From: Aspidiotus rigidus
Taxonomy: Eukaryota > Arthropoda > Insecta > Hemiptera > Diaspididae
Reading direction: 5' to 3'
Assembly (NCBI GenBank): GCA_035079385.1
Contig: JAVHKY010000030.1
Location: forward strand, 4,193,001-4,257,000
Length of the DNA: 64,000 nt
Under the pieces are notes generated by a model. That model did not search any database, was not told the origin of the DNA, and worked only from the letters and a program-made list of their open reading frames with translations. Numbering within the stretch: the stretch's first letter is position 1; every line of letters begins with the position of its first letter. A program made the translations under genes and the position numbers. This document shows positions 46,791-57,999 of the stretch, piece after piece.

Positions 46791-47712
46791 ACGAGTACCT
46801 TGTCCCAGTTTTATGAGCAAAAAAACTGCTAAACAACATTTCAAGGCAGGGAACCTGTTTTATAGGAGATAAGTTGGGAAAAATGCCGCCGTCTGTCTAC
46901 CCGACAAATTGTGGTTTCAAGAGCGAGGAACTCTGATCTAATTCGTAGACTTGGAAAAATTCCTATCACCAAGCCATATAATGAGGCTAGGAAAAATGTT
47001 AATCATCGTGCCAGAGATTGGAAGGGCGAGTTTATTTTATGTAACCGGGATGGGGCAACGTGTCGGTTTACTGCCATACTCGGAGTAAGAGGTGAGTAAG
47101 AGTGATGCCGCGGGACTTGGAAATATTTTTGTACTTCTTGGACTTGTAAAATTTTTCATTTTCAATTTTTGGACTTAGAAATATTTTCAACAGTTGGACT
47201 CGGAATTATTTTCAAATTGTGGAAATATGAAATATTTTCAACTGATAGACTTTTCTTGGACTTAAAATTATTTTCCAATTGTTGGACATTGAAATATTTT
47301 CGTACTTCTTGGACTTGAAATTATTTTCTAATTGTTGGACTTTGAAATATTTTCAACTGTTGGACTTGGAATTAGTTCCGAATTGTGGGACGTTGAAATA
47401 TTTTCGACTGCTGGACTTGGAATTATTTTCCTTTGAAATATTTTCATACTTTTTGGACTTGTAAAATTTTTCATTTTTGATTGTTGGACTTTGTAATATT
47501 TTTAACTGTGGGAGACAATCAAAAATGAAAAATTTTACAAGTCCAAGACTAAAAATATTTCAAAGTCCCACAATTTGAAAAAAATTCCAAGTCCAACAGT
47601 TGAAAATATTTCAAAGTCCAACAATTAGAAATAATTTCAAGTCCAAGAAGTACGAAAATATTTCAATGTCCAACAATTGGAAAATAATTTCAAGTCCAAG
47701 AAAAGTGCATCA

Positions 47713-48389
47713 TAAACGAAAAAACGAATACTCCAAGGGGAGAGTAAACAAATGCAAACCGCAGAAAATAAAAACGAAGGGAGCGCTTTCGGTTAAACAA
47801 CCATCTTCAAACCTGAAATGAAAGCAACTGACGAACGAATGAGAAGAAAGAGGTATTAAGATCGTCCGAACGAGAAATCACGGTGTGAATCATAAACCTG
47901 TTCGATCAAGCCATCTTCCGGAATGTACGAGTTGAGTATAGTGATACCGTCAGTGTTGAGGTGACGCATTATCTCTATATTCTCGAGGGTGATACGTTTA
48001 CGGTAGGAATTCTCCTTATGGAGGAGCTTTTCGGATCCCTCGCGGAAACTGTGGCCACTGTTAATCAAATGATCAGCGAAAGCTGACTCCCCTAAGCGTC
48101 CCTTCTTCCAAGACTTCAGGTGCTCAGCTACTCTAACTTTCATCTGGCGGCTGGTCTCACCAATATAAAAGCCTCCACAATCCTCACATTCCATATTATA
48201 AACACCACTCCTTTCATCAACCGGTATGGGATCCTTCAGTCTCACAAACAACCTCTTGACTGTGGTGAGGTTGTAAAACGCGGGTCTGAAACCAAACGGG
48301 CGAAGGGCCCGACCCAATAGCTGGGAGAAATTCCCCAGGAAAGGGAGACTGATCCAACGCAAACGGCGATCACGGATCGTGTCTCGGGG
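47713..48389 (-). mobile_element. 5'-truncated inverted PLE copy (GIY-YIG end)
   Basis: On the minus strand it encodes the PLE C-terminus from RWISLPFLGNFSQLLGRAL to YDSHRDFSFGRS (48362-47856), including the GIY-YIG blocks GVYNMECEDCGGFYIGE and TSRQMKVRVAEHLKSW. The frame is open. The 3' tail runs to TCGTTTATG at its left edge. At 48389 it stops inside the PLE sequence (GTCTCGGGG) and meets the + strand copy head to head. Together the two copies form one insertion. Confidence 0.88.
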
Positions 48390-50979
48390 TAGGCGTATTT
48401 ATTGTTCCTTTTTCTGAAATTTCGGAAGCAACGCGCTTCGTTTTCCTCTCATATTTGGTTTCTTCGTCGGTGTTTAGCTTTGCATTTGAGACCTAAGTTC
48501 GTCAAATTCCGGTTTTATTCCGATTGTAAGATTACGACTAAGAAACTGGAGAATTATATGAGGGAGAAGTGGATCAGAACGGAGTTGCGAAGATGGTATG
48601 GTAAATTTAATATTGCGACTAGATTAAACCTTATGGTCCATTCGAGACTCTCCGGTGTGCTCCCCCCCTTGAGTTTGATTACTTTATGCGTGACGTCAAT
48701 TTAAAGTGTCGGAAGTTTGAGGTGAAGTTGAAGGAGAGGAAAAATAAGAAGTTGTCCTCCCTAATGAAGGTTAATGAGGATGTGGTTGAGGAAGGGGTGA
48801 GTGACGGTGTTGTTGTTCACAAATTCCATCCCCCCCTCATAAATAATAGTCACGTAGTGTTTAATAGTGACGAAACAGCCCTCCTTGAGAAAGGTTTGAA
48901 ATTCAGTCTGCCTCCTCTTAAGAATGATGAAACCTTGGCGAATGTTGTTGTGGATCTTGCGGTTAAGATTGGTCCTGGTTATAATACCCAGAAAGTCTGT
49001 GCTGAATTGGTCCGTAATAACCCCTTCCCTCGCATGAGCAATAAATTGGGAGGAGTGATTCAGGGTTTAAAGAGGAAGATGAAAGAGGGAGATCTAATCG
49101 TCACTAAGGCTGACAAGGGCAACGCTGTTGTAGTGATGGAGAGGTCGGCCTATTCTTCTAAGGTCCATGAAGTCCTACAGCAGTGTGGTGCTAAAGAGAG
49201 TGGGGATTTCAGCTTTCCTAAGCACGTTAGAGAAGTTAGGAGTGTCATCAACAGGAGTAAGGCTATTATCAAAACTCCTGCTTTGAAAAAAGCCGTCCTG
49301 GTTCCTAACCCCACACCCCCCCTCCTCTACGGGTTGCCCAAAGTGCATAAGAAGAATACCCCGATGCGACCCGTCGTTTCTTTTGTCTCCTCCCCTACCT
49401 ACCTCCTTGCCAAATTCCTTGACCGTTGGTTCAAAAATCGCATTGATTTCGAATCTCCTCATTCGGTCTTGAATTCGGCCTCTTTAACTGACGTCCTCAG
49501 GGATGTAAGCCTTCCCCCAGGGACGACCATCTGCTCGTTTGATGTTGTTGGTTTGTTTCCAAATATTCCTAAGGCTGCTACTATCCAGCGGATGGGTGAG
49601 CTACTCATCAGAGCTAACATTCCTCACAATGAACTTCAGGAATTTTTGATCTCCTGAATACTTGCTGGTCCCCTAACTTCTGTAAATTTGAAGGGAAATT
49701 TTTCGAGTTCCCTGAGGAAGTAGGGATCCCTATTGGATCACCTCTAGGCTTTCTTATCTCCGAAGTTTTCATGTCTAAGTTTGAACTTGACCTCTTTTCC
49801 TCGAACCAGGTGTTACTTAATCATATTCACTACTGGCACAGGTACGTTGATGACGTTCTATGTACCTGGACTGGTCACCCAGATCTCCTTGGTGAGTTTC
49901 TGAGGTATCTCAATTCCTGGTACCCTTCCATCAAATTTACGTTGGAAATAGGGGTATTTTCCATCAACTTTTTGGATTTATCGATCTCTATAATAGACGG
50001 TATCCATAAGTTTGGAATTTACAGGAAAGATACTACGACCGATGTTTTAGTCCACGGTGGTTCGTTCGGTCCTGTTGCTCATAAGATGGCTGCTTTTCAT
50101 AGCCTAGTTCACAGACTGACTCGTATTCCGTTGAGTCAATCTGCTTTTAAGAAAGAATTACTTACCATAAAACACCTGGCTAGAGTGAATGGAGTCAATG
50201 TCGACGTTGACGTGATGGTTCGGAGGAAAGTTACGAGGAGCCTTCTTGATTCCACCACCTCCCTCCCCCGAGACACGATCCGTGATCGCCGTTTGCGTTG
50301 GATCAGTCTCCCTTTCCTGGGGAATTTCTCCCAGCAATTGGGTCGGGCCCTTCGCCCGTTTGGTTTCAGACCCGCGTTTTACAACCTCACCACAGTCAAG
50401 AGGTTGTTTGTGAGACTGAAGGATCCCATACCGGTTGATGAAAGGAGTGGTGTTTATAAGATGGAATGTGAGGATTGTGGAGACTTTTATATTGGTGAGA
50501 CCAGCCGCCAGTTGAAAGTTAGAGTAGCTAAGCACCTGAAGTCTTGGAAGAAGGGACGCTTAGGGGAGTCAGCTTTCGCTGATCATTTGATTAACAGTGG
50601 CCACAGTTTCCGCGAGGGATCCGAAAAGCTCCTCCATAAGGAGAATTCCTACCGTAAACGTATCGCCCTCGAGAATATAGAGATAATGCGTCACCTCAAC
50701 ACTGACGGTATCACTATACTCAACTCGTACATTCCGGAAGATGGCTTGATCGAACAGGTTTATGATTCACACCGTGATTTCTCGTTCGGACGATCTTAAT
50801 ACCTCTTTCTTCTCATTCGTTCGTCAGTTGCTTTCATTTCAGGTTTGAAGATGGTTGTTTAACCGAAAGCGCTCCCTTCGTTTTTATTTTCTGCGGTTTG
50901 CATTTGTTTACTCTCCCCTTGGAGTATTCGTTTTTTCGTTTATGATGGATAGCCGTAACCTTAAGGAACGGATTCGTTT
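48390..50979 (+). mobile_element. Nearly complete Penelope-like element, + strand copy
   Basis: It carries the RT and GIY-YIG reading frame (48686-50799, one frameshift) plus an N-terminal stretch at 48402-48704 in another frame, and ends ..GGAACGGATTCGTTT at 50979. The 3' non-coding part contains the AACCGAAAGCGCTC block shared with the copies at 1-765, 62198-62516 and 62709-62863. The perfect 12-bp duplication AAAAGTGCATCA flanks the pair 47713-50979 (47701-47712 and 50980-50991). Confidence 0.9.
48686..50799 (+). pseudogene. PLE reverse transcriptase + GIY-YIG polyprotein, one frameshift
   Basis: The first frame (48686-49657) holds VTKADKGNAVVVMERSA, LLYGLPKVHKKNTPMRPVVS and motif A, CSFDVVGLFPNIP. 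A single-base frameshift near 49650 (after ELQEFLI) separates it from the next part, LLNTCWSPNFCKFEGKFFEF, IPIGSPLG, then HYWHRYVDDVLCTW (catalytic YVDD, ~49834-49866) and SIKFTLEIGVFSINFLDLSI. The final frame (49771-50799) ends with the GIY-YIG domain: GVYKMECEDCGDFYIGE, TSRQLKVRVAKHLKSW. All catalytic signature residues are present, so the copy is young and only just inactivated. The N-terminal part before 48686 has a further frame change near 48600. Confidence 0.88.
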
Positions 50980-51164
50980 AAAAGTGCATCAGTTGAAAAT
51001 ATTTCATAGTCCAAAAATTGAAAATGAAAAATTTTACAAGTCCAAGAAGTACAAAAATATTTCAAAGTCCCGCGGCATCATTCTTACTCGCCTTTTACTC
51101 CGAGTATGGCAGTAAACCGACACTGCCCCATCCCGGTTACATAAAATAAACTCGCATTGGGGCG

Positions 51165-52740
51165 GGGAGAGATTTGAGAAATTTCAACTGCAAAGCTGTA
51201 CCCATCAAAACGGGGACTGTGAAGAGTTCCGATTATCAAATTCTGTAAATGAGGGGATGGGACGGAGAAGATAGATAAATTCTGAACACCGAGCTTTATA
51301 TATTTCGAAAGACTGAGAAATTTCGACCATTGAGCTAGTTCAATAGGAGGAGGGTCGCAGCGAGCGAGGACTTGGTTTGAAAAATTCTCGACTTTCGAGA
51401 GTTTCGAATGACCGTTAAGAGAACAGAGACTTGAAATAAGTCCGACCCTCTAGCAGAGGGAGGGGGAGGCACTTGAAAGAATGATCCCCATATAACAGAT
51501 GTCCCGCTCACCTTAATTAACATGGAGGGAAATTTCTTTAATTTCACAGTCAAAGAAAGAGACTTCCCAAGCTGAGTAATTTAGGAAACACCAGAAATCG
51601 ATTGGAATCGGAAAAGTTGTCGGGAAGTTATCATCAATGCCTCAAGACCCGTCGTCGATTAGAATAGCAGATCTCCTCCAACTGTGATTTGAAGGGACAC
51701 AAATACAGTTCTCGACCTATAATTCCTCAAATATTGATTTTAAAAAAATGATGAAGAATACAAAATTAAAGATCAGTAAATTTTCTATAAAAACATCCAT
51801 GACACTTTTCTTCCTGTCTCTCATACTAGCTTCACAAAATTGCGTCGAAAGGGCCGTTCTGTCACAAAACACGTTGCATTCAGTATTGTGAAGGCGTAAA
51901 GTGATCCTTTCTAACGGATTGCTCCGGGATATTATGTCGATACGGATTTCGACCATACATTGCCTTGTCGATTAAATATTTTGATTTTATTTTCTTACCA
52001 TCCCGTTTTGAGGAACCTCTATCTTGTTTCCAGTCGTCAATAAAATTACGAAAAAATTCCCGTACCCTTCATTCACCAGTACAATGTGAGTATCCATGGA
52101 AAAGAAATTCAATGTCGCTAGGACGACATAAAATGTCGCCAAGTTCGCTCGAATCTAACGTTCAGTCACACCGTTTCTTTCTCCATTCATCTGCGCGAAG
52201 CCGCGAAGAGTGCGATTATCATTGTCTACGTAATTGACGAGGTCACGTTTTTTCATGAGTCATCGGTCCAGCCAGTCGAAATCAACTCGAAGAAATACTA
52301 ACTTCTGATTAAATAAATTTTAGAAGAAAACCGAGTGATGGCGCAACTCTGCACCTCATACCAGACGTAATATGTAAATTTACCTCGTGTACGACGTATC
52401 CACGAGCAGGTATACGCCTACATTTCAACAAGATGATATCATCAGCAACAACAACAGCTCAGCATACAGTTCACGTTACTGGGTAAATCACGTTCAACTC
52501 TTTTTTTTTTTTTTTAAATCAAATTCCTATCGTTACGTATATTGTTAAAATATTCCTACATTTCCGGTCGTCGTTATGTTCCAAAACTTATACGGCCCAT
52601 AATTTTTTTTTTTTTTTTTGAAAGAAAATAATGAGATCCTTCCCCACTTAAACGAGTCTGAGACGGGTTTCTAATCGACTTTAGTCCGAAAAATAAGAGT
52701 CAGGTGTAAAAATGTGAAGGTGGCTCCATAAGTCTGAACA
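51165..52740. other. Stretch without recognised genes
   Basis: Only short open frames (51717-51956 -, 51965-52237 +) with no recognisable domain. T tracts lie at 52502-52515 and 52603-52619. Confidence 0.4.
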
Positions 52741-52950
52741 CAAAAGAGCCACGAAGACAATTAACTTGTTTTAAAGAAGGGAAAAGAGGGAAGGGACGAC
52801 CAGAAACGAGATGGAGGGACGAACTAGAAAGAGAGAGTAGGAACTGTAAATAGCATGAGTAAATCTACAATATAGACAAATGAAGAAAAATGGGGGAAGC
52901 ACAAGCCCGGTTTTGGGCGACTGACCATTTTCCGACGGTCGATAGCTTTG
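52740..52950 (+). pseudogene. RTE-type LINE, C-terminal fragment
   Basis: A + strand reading gives KEGKRGKGRPETRWRDELER, then after stops MGEAQARFWATDHFPTV. The GKRxxGRPxTRWxDE signature is the end of the RTE-type ORF2, as in the copy at 60721-61425. It is short and interrupted. Confidence 0.6.
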
Positions 52951-52954
52951 TTTT

Positions 52955-54585
52955 AAATTCTATTACATAAGAACCTTGCGGTGGCGAACAACCCACAACA
53001 AAAATGAAGGTATCAAATTTCTGTAGCATACGTATCTTTCCTTGGAGACTGCCAATCAGCTCTTTCGTGTCCTGAATCTTCCTCTTCTACTTCCTCCTCT
53101 TTATTCTGATATTCACTTACTTGATGGTCTCAAACTTTCATTTCCTTCTTCAGTAACTCATTTTTCCGGGTTCACTACGATGGTTTCCTTTTTTTCTAGA
53201 AAATTTAGATCGAACATTTTTCAATGAACTTGACGATTGTCAATTCCACTGTCTCAAGTTTCATATCGACGAGACAACGACAAAGAATCAGAACAGGGAA
53301 TGATATCAAGCATCCTTCGCTTGCCTAAGAATTCTTTGAAAACTAAGAAGATGCAATTGGAATCTAATTGATGAAATTGCTTCTTCGACGAAACCGGTAG
53401 AAGATACCGATACTGTGCGTGTGGCAAGGTAAATATAATCAAGTGACAGTAAGAGCACTCTGAACTTCTTTCTTTACTCCCACAATAACACAACTATTTT
53501 AAACCCGTTTTCTTGAAACTACATATAATAAATTATGCGGAAGCATTAGAAGTTCAGTGCAGAAGGTACAACTGCTAGTACGAAATACAAGATGATCTTA
53601 TAACTTCTACCAACACCTACTTACGATATTGGGATCACATTACAGCAATAAGCCTTCCACTGCCTAGAGTTCAATATAAAACATGAAGAAATTTACGTAT
53701 TATTGGGCGACTAGCCTTCCAAAAAGCTCTTAATGAAAACTTTGATAAATTTTTATACATTTGTAACGACTTACACGCATAGTAGGTATATCTTCTCGAA
53801 TGTTTACACTCAACCCACAACAGTAGTCGATTCGAGTGCTTCATTAAACACACTGCTGTACTTATCAGAAAGTAAACTTAATCGAGCTTGTGAACATCAA
53901 ATAGAACTGAGGAGCACTAATCGTTTTTGCATTCGAAGAATGATATCTGCCATACCTTGTAGAGCGCGAGAAGAAAACACAATACTATCAAAACGTCGAA
54001 CGAGATAAAACAGGTATTCTCAAAATACTGAAACTGCAAAGCGGCTCTTAAAAATTCAAGGAAACCGGACAAGTTGAATAGAGAATGCATAAAACTTTAC
54101 GAGCATTTCTCTGCGAAGAAAGAGAGGTGAATTGTTGAATATAGCGCACGTTTTTAATTAGAATCGATAAGTAATTAACCTAAAGGATCAAATGGGAACG
54201 ATTGCGTACTCATATACTTTGCCGTCATATCAAACTTTACAATTACGAATACCTATAGGATCTATATAACGAACTATATAAGATAGATATGCGCAAGTGA
54301 TAAGAATAGGATCGTTATCATGTTCATAATATCAAAGGAGGAGCAATTAGAGTAGTATCCTAAGAGAATTTTAAGAATTCAAAATTACAAAAAATAAAGA
54401 AAATTCACTAAGTTTTCGTTTTCATTGATATGAACTTTCAAATTAACCAGAATATTTGATATTTAAATTTTTCTTAAAACTGCTCCTCCTTCGACTTCAT
54501 CAACATGGGGACGGTCCTCTTCTTATCACTTGGGCGCACCTATCTTAGTCTATATCACTTTTAGTTAACAAGACAGTTCTAGAAA
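52955..54585. other. Stretch without recognised genes
   Basis: Short open frames (53254-53493, 53671-53853, 53733-54008) without recognisable domains. Confidence 0.4.
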
Positions 54586-54587
54586 TA

Positions 54588-55540
54588 TCATAATGAATAA
54601 AACAAAAACTCACGGGTTTTTTAACGGAGTTGAACGATCAATTGATTAACTGAATTGAAAATTGGAAAAATGAAAAATACAAAAAGTATTGTTCATAATT
54701 TAATAATATTAATTATTTGAAATTCAACATAATATTTTAGATATTAATACTTGAATTTTTAAATTTTTATCAGATAAATTGATACGACCCGTATATTAAT
54801 ACACAATCTACTCCCCCTCCCCCCCCTAATATAACAAATTCTCATACTTCTTTCATACAGAGTTATAGTCTACTAAGAACGTTATTAATGAATAAATAAA
54901 TAAATAGAATAATATTATTTAAATTTATATAGTTTTTAAATGATCATTTATCAATAGAAAAATTAATTATTATTATTATTTTTAAACTAAATTTTAAATT
55001 AATCAATTGATTGACTGAGTTGAAAATTGGAAAAATGAATAAAATAAAATTTATCATTCGTAATTTAACTATCAATCATTTGAAATTAAATATTAAAATA
55101 TCTATTTGAATTTTAAAATTTTTATCCGATAAATTGACACTTTTTACATAATCAATTTTTAAAAAATGAATTGAATTAATTAATAAATATAATATTAATT
55201 AATATGAGTAATTCAAAAACACAAATTGAGAAATTAGAATTAAAATTTATTATCAACAAAATTTAATAAAATAATAATAGAAAATTATCAGGATTATTCA
55301 CGACAATCTTATATTTCATATCATATTTTAATGAATTAAAAATGTTTAATAATGAATTCATTTTAATAAGAATATTTTTCAATTATATGCCAGTTGTATT
55401 ATTAATTTCAATTTATTTTATCGGTTTGAAACCATTCATGATGACTGACATTCCGTTTTCAGTGGTGAATGAGAATGATTCATTTCCGGATACAGATGAT
55501 GGGTCAGAGTTGAACAATATACTGATTTTGAGGAATTAGT
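54588..55540 (+). repeat. Left arm of a ~3-kb AT-rich inverted repeat
   Basis: It starts near TGAATAAAACAAAAACTCAC and contains GATCAATTGATTAACTGAAT, GACCCGTATATTAATACAC, CATACAGAGTTATAGTCTAC, AAATTTATATAGTTTTTAAA and TCAGGATTATTCACGACAAT. It ends near TTCATTTCCGGATACAGATG. All these blocks recur as reverse complements in 56080-57690. A 65-aa open frame (55342-55539) lies in the arm and is matched by decayed sequence in the other arm, so I do not call it a gene. Confidence 0.75.
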
Positions 55541-55969
55541 TTTTTAAAAAGGGCCTCACATATTTAATGCATTCACTGTAAACTGAAGAGATAGTAATAA
55601 TTTTATTTCGGGGACATTCCACGTTATGCGTCCACCAACTTCAAATTCATATCATTCCTCCATAATGAGAGCACTCAAATTTCCATCCCACGCCGTCATT
55701 TTTTGGAAGCGGGAAATCACAAAAGAATCAACGGACTGAACCAAACAAAATAACTGATGAAAAAATACTTTATCAACAAGTTTCAATATTCTAGCTTTTG
55801 CAAGCAGACTATAAAACACCAGTCTTCGAGAAGGAGCAGAAATTCGTTTGAGCATTTGCCCTATTCTGTACAGTTTTTCTGTAATTCATTGAGCAGCTAA
55901 ACACAGCTACAACAAATAGAAAACTATACATTATATTTGACTGTGGATGCGCGAACAAAGCTTATAAAT

Positions 55970-56035
55970 AGCAAGTCGTGTCCAGAAGGCAAGGATACAC
56001 AATGCAAAAAATACTAATGAATATATTCTTGTAAT
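55970..56035 (-). pseudogene. Relic of the small-peptide signal exon
   Basis: A 66-bp stretch is homologous to the 61744-61809 exon: SLVFFALCILAFW against SLIFYALCILAFW. The start codon is ATT instead of ATG and the donor GT is lost. The homology continues beyond the exon on the 5' side (to about 56080), so it came from genomic DNA, not a processed RNA. It sits in the spacer of the inverted repeat. No second exon was found nearby. Confidence 0.72.
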
Positions 56036-56079
56036 CGAAAATCAAAGATCTCTACTGGATTTGAAGTTGATTTGCGAGT

Positions 56080-57690
56080 CCAAAAGTGTACTTTTGCCCA
56101 TTTCCTATATCCGGGAATGAATCATTCTGGATTCAAAACAAAAAACGGCACATTGTGAACCATCGTGAATGGTTTTAAACTGATAAAGAAAATTCAAATT
56201 AATAATATAATTGGGATATAAATGAAAAATTTTCTGATCAAAATAAATTTATCAATAAAAAATGATTCATTAAAATATGATTGAAAAAATAGAATAATAA
56301 TTAATTATATTGTCATGAATAATCCTGACACTTTTCTCTTTTTATTTAATCTTACAACTAATGATATAATCATAATTATTGAATGTTATTGATGGTAAAT
56401 TTCAATTCTAATGTCTCAATACGTTTTTGAATTACTTATATTAAAATTTATTATATCAACTTGATTCATTGTTTAAAAATCAATAATGTAAATAATATCA
56501 ATTTATTGGATAAAAAATTAAAAATCCAAATAAATATTTTAGTATCCAATTTCAAATGATCGATGATTAAATTATGAATGATAAATTTTATTTTATTCAT
56601 TTCAACTCAGTCAATCAATTGATTACGGTAATTTAAAATTTAGTTTAAAAATATTAATAATTGATTTTTTTATTAATAAATGAATATTTAAAAACTATAT
56701 AAATTTAAATAATATTATTCAATTCATTTATTTATTAATATCATTCTCAGTGGACTATTTAATTATTAAAAATTAATTATCTATATAATATCGATTTATA
56801 GGATTAAAATTTAAAAATTCAAATAAATATTTTAGCGTCCAATTTCAAATGATCGATAGTTGAATCATGAATGATAAATTTTATTTTATTCAAATCAACT
56901 CAGTCAATCAATTGATTAATTTAAAATTTAGTTTAAAAAATATTGATGATAAATTTTTTTATTAATAAAAAATGATCATTTAGAAACTATATAAATTTAA
57001 ATAATATTATTCTGTTCATTTATTTACTAATAACATTCTTAGTAGACTATTCATTTTTTAAAAATTAATTATGTAAATAATATCAATTCATTGGATAAAA
57101 ATTTAAAAATTCAAATAAATATTTTAGCGTCCAATTTCAAATGATCGATAGTTAAATCATGAATGATGAATTTTATTTTATTCATTTTTCCTATTTTCAA
57201 CTCAGTCAACCAATTTGATTAATTTAAAATTTAGTTTAAAAATATTTATAATTAATTTTTCTATTAATAAAAATGATTATTTAGAAACTATATAAATTTA
57301 AATAATATTATTCTATTTATTGATTTATAACATTCTTTGAAGACTAACTCTGTATGAAATAAATATGAGCATTTGTCTATCAGGGGGGGTAGATCGTGTA
57401 TTAATATACGGGTTGTATCAATTTATGGCATAAAGATTCTAAAATTCAAGTATCAATATTTAAAATATGTTCAATTTCAAATGATTACTATATTTTTGTT
57501 TTATTCAATTTTCCAATTTTCAATTCAGTTAAATCAATTGATCGTTTATCTCCTTTAATGAACCCGTGAGTTTTTGTTTTATTCATATTTATTAATAACA
57601 TTTTTAGTAGACTACACATGAAAAAAATATGAATCTGTTATATCAGGAGGGGAGAAAAAGTGGATCGTGTATTAATACACGGGTCATCCA
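56080..57690 (-). repeat. Right arm of the AT-rich inverted repeat, with extra tandem copies
   Basis: This is the reverse complement of the left arm with additional tandem units. The block AAACTATATAAATTTAAATAATATT recurs at about 56690, 56985 and 57288, and GATCGTGTATTAATAYACGGG at about 57391 and 57664. The whole arm is strikingly poor in G and C. Confidence 0.72.
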
Positions 57691-57714
57691 TTTACCCAGC
57701 TGACTCTGAGCAAT

Positions 57715-57999
57715 TCATGCTTTCCATTTCTCAAGCAAGGGGCGCTTGTCCTCCTGCTTGACCCGTAAAGCCTCTTGATTGGTCGTTGTCTTCTTTTTTG
57801 CTTTGAACACCAGCGCTCTCTCCTCAGCAAAGAGCTCAATTGGTTGTGAACAAGCTAATACTGAAAGAGCCTTCGTTGAGGCAGTGCGGTGAGCACTGAC
57901 ACATCTCCGCGCAGCTCTTTGTTACTATCTCTCTATTTCTGCGCAGTCGGACCATACTGGGACACCATATAAGAGGATCGACAAGGCGGTGCTCATCAT
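57715..57999 (-). pseudogene. R1/Jockey-type LINE, C-terminal relic
   Basis: One minus-strand frame reads ILLYGVPVWSDCAEIER, two stops, VSAHRTASTKALSVLACSQP, IELFAEERALVFKAKKK, and ends LLEKWKA and TGA at 57715. LLYGAPVW, the VSAYRT-type block and PIxLLAEER are the usual C-terminal blocks of R1/Jockey-related ORF2 proteins. Two adjacent stop codons make it a relic. The longer open frame drawn over it in another frame (57836-58036) is a shadow. Confidence 0.78.

Larger units (their letters stand above)
47026..51155. mobile_element. Foldback DNA element (arms 47026-47712 and 50980-51155) with nested PLE
   Basis: Outer inverted repeats start GCGAGTTTATTTTATGTAAC at 47026 and end with its complement at 51155. 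They run about 125 bp through CCGGGATGGGGCA, GTCGGTTTACTGCCATACTC and GATGCCGCGGGACTT. The flanks ATTGGAAGG (47017-47025) and ATTGGGGCG (51156-51164) could be a diverged 9-bp duplication, as in Mutator-like elements. The interior is a tandem of ~30-35 bp units (TTGGACTTGAAATTATTTTC, AATTGTTGGACTTTGAAATA) that flips orientation near 47515. Without the PLE the element is about 850 bp and non-coding. Confidence 0.72.

Noticed and set aside
55342..55539. 65-aa open frame in the left arm of the AT-rich inverted repeat
   Set aside because: The matching sequence in the other arm is broken and no homology is recognised; reported only as a curiosity under the inverted repeat.
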